This document shows, in pieces, positions 37,850 to 47,573 of a DNA stretch of 64,000 nt. Position 1 is the stretch's first letter. Every line of letters starts with the position of its first letter. The notes under the pieces are model-generated. The model was not told where the DNA came from, made no database searches, and was given only the letters and a program-made list of their open reading frames with translations. Made by a program: the position numbers and the translations under genes. Source of the stretch: Symsagittifera roscoffensis (taxonomy: Eukaryota; Xenacoelomorpha; Acoela; Convolutidae); NCBI RefSeq assembly GCF_963678635.1, contig NC_087070.1, positions 53,232,750 to 53,296,749 of the forward strand, read 5' to 3'.

Positions 37850-37966
37850 ATGAAAATCGTTAAAGAAATTTTAATGGAGCCTAACCTGTCTATAGACAAC
37901 CTTATGCATAAAATCAGAGATACTTATTTAATTGATTGCGACTGCTTCAACAAATCGTTTTTTTAA
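37850..37966 (+). CDS. 38-codon ATG frame, possible exon remnant; unknown product
   Basis: ATG at 37,850 to TAA at 37,964-37,966 encodes a mixed, non-repetitive peptide (MKIVKEILMEPNLSIDNL at the start, DCDCFNKSFF at the end). It lies where the paralogous fragments in the large units carry LDDNLDVQAS-like peptide, and a weak resemblance is visible, so it may be the matching part of a diverged paralogue. AATAAA-like words follow near 38,010-38,030. It is too short to call a gene. Confidence 0.25.
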   Translation: MKIVKEILMEPNLSIDNLMHKIRDTYLIDCDCFNKSFF

Positions 37967-38110
37967 ATAGTTTTACTACAAAGCGAACACCCAAAAAACA
38001 TTGTACTAATTGAAATAAAGCAAATGAAATAAAATATAATTTTCATGTCTGAAAAATGTTTATTTTTGCTACTTTTTTTTGCTTGTTAATCTGACTGTAA
38101 AAATATATCA

Positions 38111-38283
38111 AGATAAAGGAACTGTAAGATCTTGAAATTTACTTTTTTTCTCTAAATCTATTATATATTTTTTTCAGCATAAATGTTACTTAGATTGAAA
38201 TAAAGGAACTGTAAGTTTTTGAAATTTCCTTTTTTTCTTTGAATCTATTATTATTTTTTAAGCATAATTGTTACTAAGATTAA
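38111..38283. repeat. Tandem duplication, ~87-bp period, carrying a splice-acceptor-like site
   Basis: ATAAAGGAACTGTAAG starts at 38,113 and again at 38,200, and both are followed by GAAATTT, a T-run, ATCTATTAT and GCATAA-TGTTACT. The first copy has a textbook-looking acceptor TTTTTTTCAG ending at 38,177. In the second copy the matching site reads TTTTTTAAG. The second copy runs straight into the coding-like frame that ends at 38,446. Confidence 0.75.
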
Positions 38284-38446
38284 ACAATTAGGCCCATGTA
38301 AGAAAGTACTTAATAGAAAATTCTCAGCGGCGCTTCAGCAGGTTGAATTACCTTTCGCGCTTGCTCAAGTTGGTGCTCTGTCAATGATAAGTTCTCTATA
38401 TTGCTGGATCAATGCAGTACTTGAAACAATTTTATTATCATTTTAG
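38243..38446 (+). pseudogene. Exon-like open frame, 67 codons, no start codon near its head
   Basis: The frame is open from 38,243 to the TAG at 38,444-38,446 and, unlike the surrounding DNA, encodes ordinary-looking protein: KFSAALQQVELPFALAQVGA and then SMISSLYCWINAVLETILL. The last 30 residues are hydrophobic enough for a membrane helix. There is no ATG near its start, but acceptor-like sequence precedes it, so it looks like a terminal exon rather than a whole gene. There is no recognisable domain and no second copy in the window. Whether it is still part of a working gene cannot be judged from here. Confidence 0.4.
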
Positions 38447-38463
38447 TCACGGTTACATAGCAG

Positions 38464-38669
38464 TTTTTAGACTACCGCGTATTCCTACTCGTCAGTAAGG
38501 AAACAAATACTGTATGAACATATCAGAATCTTTAATTTTACAAAATAGGAGAAAGCAAACTTTCGAAATACATAATTATTATTTGTTGATTTCTTCTTTG
38601 TCTCGATTCTGATTGGTCAATACAGTATTTGTCTGCTTGTTGACGAGTAGGAATATGTGGTTGTCTAAA
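38464..38669. mobile_element. MITE-like element with ~65-bp terminal inverted repeats
   Basis: The left end TTTAGACTACCGCGTATTCC (continuing to CAGAATC at about 38,530) is the reverse complement, at roughly 80% by eye, of the right end from GATTCTGATTGG (38,604) to TTGTCTAAA (38,668). Shared cores are TATTCCTACTCGTCA and ACAAATACTGTAT. The interior is only about 70 bp, AT-rich, and has no coding capacity. This is the shape of a non-autonomous DNA transposon. No target-site duplication is obvious, and the superfamily is undetermined. Only one copy is in the window. Confidence 0.65.
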
Positions 38670-38715
38670 TACAGACCGCACTCCTATAGTCACCTATTTT
38701 AACAAAATTTTCAAA

Positions 38716-38909
38716 CCATTTTACAAAAAGACCTTGGATGATAATCTGGATGTGCAAGCTTCTCGAAAGGCAGAACTTTTATGAATCCGATTATTTGATC
38801 TTGAATCTCATATATAAGGTTTCCAGGGTTTGACAAAGTTAATGAAGTAGTGCGTAAACGTAGTGAAATTTTGTATGGCAGACGCCAATACGTATGGGTT
38901 GGTTTGTAG
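38716..38909 (+). pseudogene. Two coding-like fragments (LDDNLDVQAS and FDKVNEVVRKR) around an intron-like gap
   Basis: At 38,716-38,784 one frame reads KKTLDDNLDVQASRKAELL. At 38,829-38,909 another reads FDKVNEVVRKRSEILYGRR and ends at a TAG. The short stretch between them ends in TTTCCAG, like a splice acceptor. The second piece recurs at 42,915-42,995, 51,656-51,736 and, partly, 60,866-60,923. Between the 38.8-kb and 42.9-kb versions four of seven differences that I count are synonymous, which fits former protein constraint. The family is not recognised. Flanking DNA from 38,684 onward aligns with the large units, so this is an older copy of the same module. Confidence 0.5.
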
Positions 38910-39222
38910 AAATTGATTAAAAATAGTGAACAATTAAGTTTGACTTGGAGGGAGGAAGCAGCATCAACACAAAATTAATACACGTATACTTGGCTGCCAT
39001 TTTGTTTATTTTTTAAAAATAATTTTCGCGCACTATTTTCGATAACAAGCAAAGTGTCCCTAATGATTAAGTGAAAAAAATAGAACGCTGTAGAACTTGG
39101 GAGAATCAGAATTTATCCCCGCCCCCTCAATTTTTGGCAGCCAAATTTTTCTATAGGGTTCCCCCTTTGGTATATTTTTACGGGATCCATTTTTAGCCGG
39201 CCAACATCAAAAATTTTGTAAA

Positions 39223-39237
39223 AGCGCTTTCGGCGCT
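39223..39237. other. Small hairpin AGCGC-TTTCG-GCGCT, repeated
   Basis: This is a perfect five-base stem with a TTTCG loop in the module after GGCCAACATCAAAA. The same word, intact or with one stem base changed, recurs near 40,086, 41,909, 43,324, 50,650, 52,065, 59,187 and 61,255. It stands out because the rest of the region is AT-rich. No function is assigned. Confidence 0.5.
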
Positions 39238-39906
39238 GAAATAAGTGATTTGGAAGGGGTGGCGCCAAAAAACAGCCTGCGGCGCAGAATTGTCATGACG
39301 AAAAAGGGTCAATATACTTGAAATTGGTCGATCTAACAAAACGTCGATAAAGTTTCTCAAAAAACCTCCACCATAGAAACATTTCTGCCACTGTTGACAA
39401 TCCCTCTATACCTTTTAGGCTATCTCGAAGTTCATTAAAGTATGCATGATTTCTGAAAAATTTCCAAAATAAAAAGAGGGAAAAAATCGAAATTAATAAA
39501 AAAAAAATTAAATGTATCTTCCAGTGTTGGGGTCCGCCGAAAGTCTAACAGCGACCCAAGCATTGTAGTTTGTTCGGGTTTTTCTAGTCACGGGCTAAAT
39601 TTGGACGCAACACATGACTGTCACTACAGCTTAGATGTGAACCGCGATCGCTTGGAAATGAACTCGGGAGGGACCAAAAAATTGACACATAGCAAAACTT
39701 ATGTCACTGATTGAGGCAAAAACGATGCATATTTGGCTTCACTGATCCGGTTTACCGTTTTCGGTTGTCTAGTACGTCAGCTTGCTCACCTTTTACTAAA
39801 CACTTTAGTCCCAATAACACTAATTAGGCGAAGAAAACGCTCACTTTTTGCACAAAATATGGCTCATTCAAAGTGACATTGACAATCACATTGCATCAAT
39901 TGTTGG

Positions 39907-39929
39907 TGTTTTTCTTGTTATTTGCCTTC
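39907..39929. repeat. Right-end remnant of the 1-kb palindrome
   Basis: TGTTTTTCTTGTTATTTGCC plus TTC, the right terminus of the palindromes, directly follows ATTGTTGG of the upstream module. The open frame and nearly all of the palindrome found between these points in other units are missing. This is a deletion scar ending close to a palindrome tip. Confidence 0.6.
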
Positions 39930-41332
39930 AAAAATTGTTTTCCATCTTTGCCTATTTTACAATGAATGACGTAAATGCCTAAGCACTTCCAGTGTAGGTG
40001 TTCGCCGAAAGTCAAACCGCGACCTAAGCTATGTAGTTTGTTCGGGGTTTTCTAGGCATGGGCCAACATCAAAAATTTTGTAAAGGCGCTTTCGGCGCTA
40101 ATACAAGTTCGGCGCGCCAAAAAAACGCAATTTTTTGGTCAAATACTTTTAAAAAGGCTCACAATGTAACTTAGCCTGTTTTTTTTTGGAAAAACTCCTG
40201 CGGCGCAGAAATGTTTTGACAAAATAAGGTTAATATAGTTTAAATTGGTTGACCTTACAAAAATTTTTCAAAACGCTACCCCCATAGAAAAATTTCTGCA
40301 CTGTTGACAATACATCTATGCCGTTTTAAGCTATCTTGAAGTTAACTTGTGAGCAAGAGCACATTAAAGTATGCATGATTTCTAAAAAGTTTTAAAAACA
40401 AAAAGAGAAAAAAAGGAAGTGAATAAAAACTTTTGATGTCTTCCAGTGTTGGGGTCCGCCGAAAGTCTAACCGCGACCTAAACTTTGTAGTTTGTTCGGG
40501 GTTTTCTAGACACGGGCTAAATTTGGACACAACACATGACTTTCACGACAGCTTAGATGTGAACCGCGATCGCTTTAAAATGAACTAGGGAGGGACCAAA
40601 AAATTGACACATAGCAAAACTTATGTCACTGATTGAGGCAAAAACGATGCATATTTGGCTTCACTGATCTGGTTTACCGTTTTCGGTTGTCTACTACGTC
40701 AGCTTGCTCACCTTTTACTAAACACTTTAGTCCCAATAACACTAATTAGGCGAAGAAAACGCTCACTTTTTGCACAAAATATGGCTCATTCAAAGTGACA
40801 TTGACAATCACATTGCATTAATTGTTGGCAATTTTCTTTCCAGCTTCTTTCTGTCAAAAAAATAACATGTGTAGTTTTCAATTATTTGATATTTCATTCT
40901 AACTGAAGAAAACTTACAATTAACTTTTTACTGAAGATTTTTTTGTCATTCAACAAGTATTCAACATAAAGATCCGGTTGCATGGATGATTTTGTTTAAA
41001 AAATGATTACAATCGATCCCGGGTTGAGTTGACAGGAAACATTACCGCTGATTCAGAGCTATCTCCCAGTTTTATTGAAAATTTCATGGCTAAATCAAGC
41101 ATAACCCAATTTTTAAAAAAAATTTAGCGATGGTTCAGGGTTATTTTTCATGGCCATTATTCTCAGCGATAATCATGAATAATTTAGCCACGACAAATTC
41201 CTGAATCAGCGCTGAAAAAAATACAAATATTCGAATTGAATTCAAAGCTTTATTACTTGTCGTGTAACTGGTGAAACGGGCAGACTTAGCCAGAGAGATG
41301 GAAAATAAGTGGAAAACAATTAAGTGGAAAAC

Positions 41333-41711
41333 ATGGATCGGAAAACTATTTCCGTGTTTAGCGATCAGTTAAAGATCCAAGAGCAGCTTTTGGTTAAAAA
41401 ATTGCCGGCGTTCTTGTGAATAATGTGCGACCGGCTTTAATTTTAGGGAGATGACTGCATATCACCTGGAATCTCATCTGAGATTGTGCGAAGTTGCACA
41501 ATTTCAGAGCCCTCTGTGTTGACAAAATAATTGCGATAGAAGGCAAACGCGTGGGCGTGCACTTATTTGAAAACATTAACCAATTTTACACTTTCAACGA
41601 GAGAGAAGCAACTATAGTCACTGAGGTTTCAACAAAAATTTTGAACCAATTTAGAAAAAGGCCTTGGATGATAATCTGGATGTGCAAGCTTCTCTAAAGG
41701 CAGAACTTTAA
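41333..41711 (+). pseudogene. Broken coding-like fragments of an unknown protein (copies at 50,071-50,449 and 60,431-60,812)
   Basis: An ATG at 41,333 opens a 28-codon piece (MDRKTISVFSDQLKIQEQLL...). Further pieces in different frames follow, reading NNVRPALIL, ISSEIVRSC, KRVGVHLFENINQFYTFNER and LDDNLDVQASLKAEL. They look like one protein's sequence scattered over frames, with no continuous reading frame across the 379 bp. The three copies in the large units are almost identical, so the decay predates the amplification. I do not recognise the family and see no catalytic motif. A more diverged relative lies at 37,732-37,966. Confidence 0.5.
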
Positions 41712-42208
41712 TGAAACCGATTATTTGATCTTGAATTTCAAATATATAGTTTCCAGGATTTGACATACTTAATGCAGTGTGTTGGGAGAATCAGAAATTA
41801 TGCTCCCGCCCCTCAAAATTGGCTGCCAATTTATTCCATACGGTTCTCTCTTTGGTATAGTTTTACGCGATCCATTTTTGGCTGGCCAACATCAAAAGCT
41901 TTGTAAAGGGGCTTTCGGCGCTAAAATAAGTGATTTGGAAGGGGGGCGCCAAAAAAACAGCCTGCGGCGCAGAATTGTCATGACAAAAAAGGGGTCAATA
42001 TAGTTGAAATTGGTCGACCTAACAAAACATCGATAAAGTTTCTCAAAAAACCTCCACCATAGAAACATTTCTGCCACTGTTGACAATCCCTCTATACCGT
42101 TTTAGGCTATCTCGAAGTTCATTAAAGTATGCATGATTTCTGAAAAATTTCCAAAATAAAAAGAGGGAAAAAATGAAATTAATAAAAATTTTTAATGTAT
42201 CTTCCAGT

Positions 42209-42367
42209 GTTGGGGTCCGCCGAAAGTCTAACAGCGACCCAAGCATTGTAGTTTGCTCGGGTTTTTCTAGTCACTGGCTAAATTTGGACGCAACACATGA
42301 CTGTCACTACAGCTCAGATGTGAACCGCTATCGCTTGGAAATGAAATCGGGAGTGACAAAAAATTGA
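42209..42367 (+). pseudogene. VGVRRKSN exon-like frame, 53 codons, 17 copies in the window
   Basis: The frame follows an acceptor-like CTTCCAG and reads VGVRRKSNSDPSIVVCSGF at its start and LEMKSGVTKN before TGA. Copies begin at 39,526, 39,994, 40,448, 42,209, 43,623, 45,627, 47,638, 49,186, 50,950, 52,364, 54,368, 55,067, 57,082, 59,095, 59,547, 61,554 and 61,936. Some are interrupted; 39,994 and 59,095 are cut short. Two versions exist (GTTGGGGTCCGCC and GTAGGTGTTCGCC). Between their consensus forms I count 12 base differences, 7 of them synonymous, pointing to a genuine coding ancestor. Conserved Cys/His positions (VVCSGFSRHG, THDCHDSL) are visible, but no family is recognised. Confidence 0.6.
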
Positions 42368-42730
42368 CATATCGCAAAAATTATGTCATTGATTGAAGCA
42401 AAAATGATTCATATTTGGTGTCTTTGATCTGGTTTTCCTTTTTTGGTTGTCTACTACGTCAGCTTACTCGCTTTTTGCTAAACACTTTAGTCCCAATAAC
42501 ACTAGTTAGGCGTTGAAAACGCTCGTTTTTTGCGCAAGATATGGCATATTCAAAGTGACATTGACAAGCACATGGCAATAATTGATAGCAGTTTTCTTTA
42601 CATCTTTTTTCTGTCAAAAAAAACGTGGGTTGTTTTGAATTATTTGATTATTCAATCCAACTGAAGAAAACTTACATTTAAATTTTTTCTAGAGGTTTTC
42701 TCGTGTCATTCAACAAGTATTCAACATGAA

Positions 42731-42919
42731 ATGCGGATGCATAGAAACTTTCATTTGAAAATTGATTGCAGTAGATCCCGGGTTGAGTTGACAGGAAACA
42801 TTAGCGCTGATTCAAAGTTATTTCCCAGTTTTATTGAAAAATTCATGGCTATTTGGCAGAACTTTTATGAATCCAATTATTTCATCTTGAATTTCATATA
42901 TTTGATTTCCAGGGTTTGA
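42731..42919 (+). other. Chimeric open frame: start of the 75-codon frame joined to another module (copy at 51,472-51,660)
   Basis: The first 40 codons match the recurrent MHRRFCLKND-type frame, here MHRNFHLKIDCSRSRVELTG. At about 42,853 the sequence switches to the module that elsewhere carries NFYESDYLILN, by a deletion that keeps the frame open by chance. It ends just inside the next coding-like fragment. It is a rearrangement product rather than a gene. Confidence 0.55.
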
Positions 42920-42995
42920 CATAGTTAATGAAGCAGTGCGTAAACGTACTGAAATATTGTATGGTAGACGCCAATACGTTTGGGTGGGTTTGTAG
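42915..42995 (+). pseudogene. FDIVNEAVRKR exon-like fragment (copies 51,656-51,736; part at 60,866-60,923)
   Basis: Directly after GATTTCCAGGG, 26 codons read FDIVNEAVRKRTEILYGRRQ and onward to a TAG embedded in GGTTTGTAG, which itself resembles a splice donor. Placement between acceptor-like and donor-like words suggests an internal exon. About 620 bp downstream, a VGVRRKSN copy follows its own acceptor-like CTTCCAG, as if the space between were an old intron. Confidence 0.5.
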
Positions 42996-43622
42996 AAATT
43001 GATTACAAATAGGGAACAATTACGTTTGACTTGGAGGGAGGAAACCGCATCAACCCAAAATTAATACACTTACCCTTGGCTGCCATATATTTATTTTACA
43101 TACTTTTTGGGCGTTATTTTCGATAACAAGGAAAATTTCCTTTGGAAAATGGTTAAGTGAAAGGAAAATGATTAAGCGAAAAAAAGAACGTTGTAGAACT
43201 TGGGAGAATCATAACTTATGCCCCTCTCAATTTTGGCTGCCAATTTAACCCATAGGGTTCCCTCTTTGGTATAGTTTTACGCGATATATTTTTGGCTGGC
43301 CAACATGAAAAGCTTTGTAAAGGCGCTTTCGCCGCTAAAATAAGTGATTTTGAAGGAGGCGCCAAAAAAAACTGCCTGCGGCGCAGAATTGTTTTGACAA
43401 AAAAGGGTCAATATAGTTGAAATTGGTCGATCTAACAAAAGATCGACAAAATTTCTCAAAAAAACTCCGCCATAGAAACATTTCTGCCACTGTTGACAAT
43501 CCCTCTATACCGTTTTAGGCTATCTCGAAGCTCATTAAAGTATGCATGATTTCTGAAAAATTTCAAAAGCAAAAAGAGGAAAAAAGTAGTGAATAAAGGT
43601 TTTTTTTAATGTATCTTCCAGT
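42996..43622. other. Intron-like spacer between exon-like fragments
   Basis: The spacer begins in GGTTTGTAG and ends in ATCTTCCAG, with no open frame worth noting. It holds the AACTTGGGAGAATCA segment, the GGCCAACATG...GGCGCCAAAAA module with CTGCGGCGCAG, and a purine-rich AAAAAGAGGAAAAAAG stretch before the acceptor-like end. The same spacer recurs at 51,737-52,363 and, altered, at about 60,924-61,553. Confidence 0.45.
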
Positions 43623-44149
43623 GTTGGGGTCCGCCGAAAGTCTAACCGCGACCTAAACATTGTAGTTTGATCGGGGTTTTCTAGACACGGGCTATATTTG
43701 GACTCAACACATGACTGTCACGATAGCTTAGGTGTGAACCGCGATCGCTTGGAAATGAAAACGGCAGGGACAAAAAATTGACACATCGCAAAAGAGTTGT
43801 CTTTGATTGAAGCAAAAACGAAGCATATTTGGAATATTTGATCATGTTTCCCGTTTTCGGTTGTCTACTTACGTCATCTTACTCGCCTTTTACTAAACAC
43901 TTTAGTCCCAATAACACTAGTTAGGCGAAGAAAACGCTCGTTTTTTGCACAAGATATGGCCAATTCAAAGTGACATTGACAAGCGCGTGGTTTTAATTGT
44001 TAGCAGTTTTCTTTCCATTTTTTTCTGTCAAAAAAAATAACATGGGTAGTTTTGAACTTTATGATATTTCAATCCAACTGAAGAAAACTTACTTTTTTTT
44101 TTCTAAAAGTTTTCTCGTTATTCAAAAAGTGTTCAACATAAAGATTGGG

Positions 44150-44404
44150 ATGCATAAAAAATTTTGTTTGAAAAATGATTACAATAGATCCCAGGTTGAG
44201 TTGACAAGAAACATCAACGCAGATTCAAAGATATTTCCCAGTTTTATTGAAAAATTCATTGCTACTTCAGGAATACCCCATTTTTATGAAATTTTTAGCG
44301 ATGGTTCAGATTTTTTTTATGGTCATTTGGTTATTAAAACTCTTGAGCAACTAAATTTTTACACTTCTCCAAATACCCCTTCTCATTTTTTACTCCGTCT
44401 TTAA
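44150..44404 (+). other. Recurrent ATG-started frame, 84 codons here; unknown meaning
   Basis: The frame reads MHKKFCLKNDYNRSQVELTR and onward to LLRL before TAA. Related frames with the same ATG occur at 46,162-46,389, 48,173-48,400, 52,890-53,144, 55,602-55,829, 57,617-57,844 and 62,471-62,809 (112 codons, the longest). Degenerate relatives lie near 41,010, 49,735 and 60,087. Length is kept without frameshifts over about 70 codons. However, between the 44.1- and 46.1-kb versions most differences change the amino acid, so I see no purifying selection. It sits upstream of the pyrimidine tract and the palindrome in every unit. Confidence 0.35.
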
Positions 44405-44525
44405 TTTCACCCTCTGCCTTCTTAAGTCAAATTTACATGGCCGTTTTTTTTCTCCGCTCCTTGTCCCTTCCCCTACCAAACGTTTTACCATCTAGCCATC
44501 TCTCCTCACATGCACCCTCCAACTT
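44360..44525 (+). other. Pyrimidine-rich tract before the palindrome
   Basis: From about 44,360 the plus strand is dominated by C and T (CTTGTCCCTTCCCCTACC, CATCTCTCCTCACATGC), in strong contrast to the A/T runs nearby. It ends where the palindrome begins. Equivalent tracts precede the palindromes at 46,535, 48,546, 53,270, 55,975, 57,990 and 62,851. No coding or RNA gene is recognised in it. Confidence 0.55.
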
Positions 44526-44529
44526 GGTG

Positions 44530-45562
44530 GAAGACAAATAACAAGAAAAATGCAAAAAAGAATTAGAAAAATTAAATCTTTTTTTTTCAATTTTTTAAAA
44601 AATTTTTCCCAACCTTTTGAAGTTTCTGATTTATAAGATGGAGCTTAAAAGCTTACTTCATGTGAGTGAAACTAAATTTTCAAGGCTTGAGTTTAGCATA
44701 ACTAAGCTAATCTAAGGCTCCTCACTCGCTCGAAATTATACAAAAAAATCTACACACTGAGAAAACTTTTATATGAAATAAGGGCTTCAATATGTTATAT
44801 TACTCAACCCAATCCAATTATTATTTGTGATAGCTAGTTTTGCGTAGATAAAAAAAGAAAAAAATTACAACAGACCCGAATACTAAGTTTTTACCCATTT
44901 TCAATGGTCAAAACAAAACAAAAATTTCAAGATAAAGACTAGACGAGTGGAAATTAAGAAAACATTCGATTCAAAAACCATTTAGTTGACCGAGTAAGAC
45001 ATGAGAACCGATCATTTAGGACGAAATTTTATTTTGAAAAATGTTGTCTAAAATGATCGGTTCTCATGTGCTACTCGGTTAACTAAATGGATTTTGAATG
45101 AATTGTAATCGATTGTTTTCTTCATTTCCACTCGTCTAGTCTTAATCTGGAAAAATTCGTTTTTTTTTTTCGTTTCGACCATTGAAAATGGGGAAAAACT
45201 TATTATTCGGGTCTGTTGATTTTTTTTTCTTCTTCTTTTCCACGCAAAACTAGCTACCACAAATAATAATTTGATTGCGTTGATTGATATAACATATTGA
45301 AGTTCTTATATCATATAAAAGTTTTCCCAGTGTGTAGATTTTTTGTGTATTTTCGAGCAAGTGATGAGGCTTAAATTAGCTTATTTATGCTATATTTAAG
45401 CCTTGAAAAGTTATTTTTACCCAAATGAGTTAAGTTTTGTAAGCTCCAATTTATGAATTAAAAATTTCAAAAGGCAGAGTAAAAGTTTTTAAGAAATTGA
45501 AAAAAAAAAAGATTTTAAATTTTTTTTGAATTTTTTTTGTGTTTTTCTTGTTATTTGCCTTC
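44530..45562. repeat. Imperfect ~1.03-kb palindrome, copy 1
   Basis: The left arm starts GAAGACAAATAACAAGAAAAA and the right arm ends TTTTTCTTGTTATTTGCCTTC. Inner landmarks pair in mirror order: TTATAAGATGGAGCTT with AAGCTCCAATTTATGA, CAACAGACCCGAATA with TATTCGGGTCTGTTG, and ATGAGAACCGATCATTTA with TAAAATGATCGGTTCTCAT around a loop of about 25 bases near 45,034. The arms are roughly 500 bp and diverged but pair along most of their length. There is no coding capacity on either strand. The shape is that of a foldback-type element or of an inverted duplication. Confidence 0.85.
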
Positions 45563-46161
45563 AAAAATTGTTTTCCATCTTTGCCTATTTTAAAATGAAT
45601 GACGTAAATGCCTAAGCACTTCCAGTGTAGGTGTTCGCCGAAAGTCAAACCGCGACCTAAGCTATGTAGTTTGTTCGGGGTTTTCTAGGCATGGGCTAAA
45701 TTTGGACACAACACATGACTGTCACGACAGCTTAGATGAGAACCGCGATCCCTTAGAAATGAAATCGGGAGGGACAAAAAATTGATATATCGCAAAATTT
45801 ATGTCATTGATTGAAGCAAAAACGATGCATATTTGGTTTCTTTGATCTGGTTTACCGTTTTTGGTTGTCTACTACGTCAGCTTACCCGCCTTTTAGAAAA
45901 CACTTGAGTCCTAATAACACTAGTTAGGCGAATAAAACGCTCATTTTTTGCACAAGAAGTGGCTTCTCCAAAGTAACATTGACAAGCACTTGGCATTAAT
46001 TGTTAGCAGTTTACTTTCAATCTTTTTTCTATCAAAAATAAAAAAAATTACACGGATAGTTTTGAAATTTTTGATATTTCATTCCAACTGAAGAAAACGT
46101 AAATTTACAATTTTTTAAACGTTTTCTCGTCATTTATCAAGTATTCAACATTAAGATTCGC

Positions 46162-46389
46162 ATGCATAGAAGATTTTGTTTGAAAAACGATTACAATAGT
46201 TCCCGCGTTGAGTTGACAAGAAACATTAGCGCAGATTCAAAGATAATTCTCAGTTTTATTGAAAAATTCATGGCTACTTCAGGAATATCCCAGTTTTATG
46301 AAATTTTTAGCGATGTTTCAGGTTTTTTTCATACTTATTTGGTTATTAAAAGTCTTGAGCGACTAATTTTGTCTCCAATTACCCCTTAA
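46162..46389 (+). other. Recurrent 75-codon ATG frame (MHRRFCLKND type)
   Basis: This is the commonest version of the recurrent frame, ending LERLILSPITP before TAA. It is identical at 48,173-48,400 and 57,617-57,844 and differs by one residue at 55,602-55,829. The identity of copies reflects recent duplication, not selection. No domain, signal peptide or transmembrane pattern is convincing. Confidence 0.35.
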
Positions 46390-46534
46390 CCTTTTTTACT
46401 CCGTCCTTAATTTCATTCTCAGCCTGCTTAACTCAAACTTACATGGCCATTTTTTCTCCGCTCCGTGTCCCTTCCCCTACCAAACATTTTTACCATCTAG
46501 CCACCTCTCCTCACATGCACCCCACAACTTGAGG

Positions 46535-47573
46535 GAAGACAAATAACAAGAAAAACACGAAAAAGTATTTAAAAAAATTCAGATATATATTTTTTTTTTT
46601 TCATTTTTTCAAAGTTTTTTTCCCAACTTTTTGAAAATTTTGATTTATAAGATGGAGCTTAAAAGCTTACTTCATGTGAGTGAAACTAAATTTTCAAGGC
46701 TTGAGTTTAGCATAACTAAGCTAATCTAAGGCTCCTCACTCGCTCGAAATTATACAAAAAAATCTACACACTGAGAAAACTTTTATATGAAATAAGGGCT
46801 TCAATATGTTATATTACTCAACCCAATCCAATTATTATTTGTGATAGCTAGTTTTGCGTAGATAAAAAAAGAAAAAAATTACAACAGACCCGAATACTAA
46901 GTTTTTACCCATTTTCAATGGTCAAAACAAAAAAAAATTTCAAGATAAAGACTAGACGAGTGGAAATTAAGAAAACATTCGATTCAAAAACCATTTAGTT
47001 GACCGAGTAAGACATGAGAACCGATCATTTAGGACGAAATTTTATTTTGAAAAATGTTGTCTAAAATGATCGGTTCTCATGTGCTACTCGGTTAACTAAA
47101 TGGATTTTGAATGAATTGTAATCGATTGTTTTCTTCATTTCCACTCGTCTAGTCTTAATCTGGAAAAATTCGTTTTTTTTTTCGTTTCGACCATTGAAAA
47201 TGGGGAAAAACTTATTATTCGGGTCTGTTGATTTTTTTTCTTCTTCTTTTCCACGCAAAACTAGCTACCACAAATAATAATTTGATTGCGTTGATTGATA
47301 TAACATATTGAAGTTCTTATATCATATAAAAGTTTTCCCAGTGTGTAGATTTTTTGTGTATTTTCGAGCAAGTGATGAGGCTTAAATTAGCTTATTTATG
47401 CTATATTTAAGCCTTGAAAAGTTATTTTTACCCAAATGAGTTAAGTTTTGTAAGCTCCAATTTATGAATTAAAAATTTCAAAAGGCTGAGTAAAAGTTTT
47501 TAAGAAATTGAAAAAAAAAAAGATTTTAAATTTTTTTTGAATTTTTTTTGTGTTTTTCTTGTTATTTGCCTTC
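46535..47573. repeat. ~1.03-kb palindrome, copy 2
   Basis: This copy is almost identical to the palindrome at 44,530, apart from the left outer 100 bp, where the version CACGAAAAAGTATTTAAAAA replaces ATGCAAAAAAGAATTAG. It is followed immediately by a VGVRRKSN-type copy at 47,638. Confidence 0.85.

Larger units (their letters stand above)
38910..40102. repeat. Diverged partial copy of the large repeat unit
   Basis: This stretch contains, in order, the same non-coding modules as the large units. They are the GATAACAAG/AACTTGGGAGAATCAG spacer, the GGCCAACATC...GGCGCTGAAATAAGTG module, a VGVRRKSN exon-like copy at 39,526, the TAACACTAATTAGGCG module, a bare right end of the 1-kb palindrome at 39,907-39,929, and a second exon-like copy (39,994) cut short at about 40,074. 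It is a deletion-scarred relative of the units that follow. Confidence 0.75.

Noticed and set aside
38464-38669. The 206-bp inverted-end element as a piece of the 1-kb palindromes
   Set aside because: The terminal words differ entirely (TTTAGAC...TATTCCTACTCGTCA versus GAAGACAAATAACAAG).
41779-42003. 74-codon frame over the GGCCAACATC...GGCGCC module (also 50,520)
   Set aside because: It starts at TTG, and the frame is not kept in the related modules near 39,130, 43,220 and 61,140. The inverted-repeat words suggest non-coding spacer.
45048-45260. Minus-strand 70-codon frame (also 47,061, 53,788, 56,501, 63,338)
   Set aside because: It lies within a palindrome arm, with lysine runs from A/T tracts whose length differs between copies; no coding signature.
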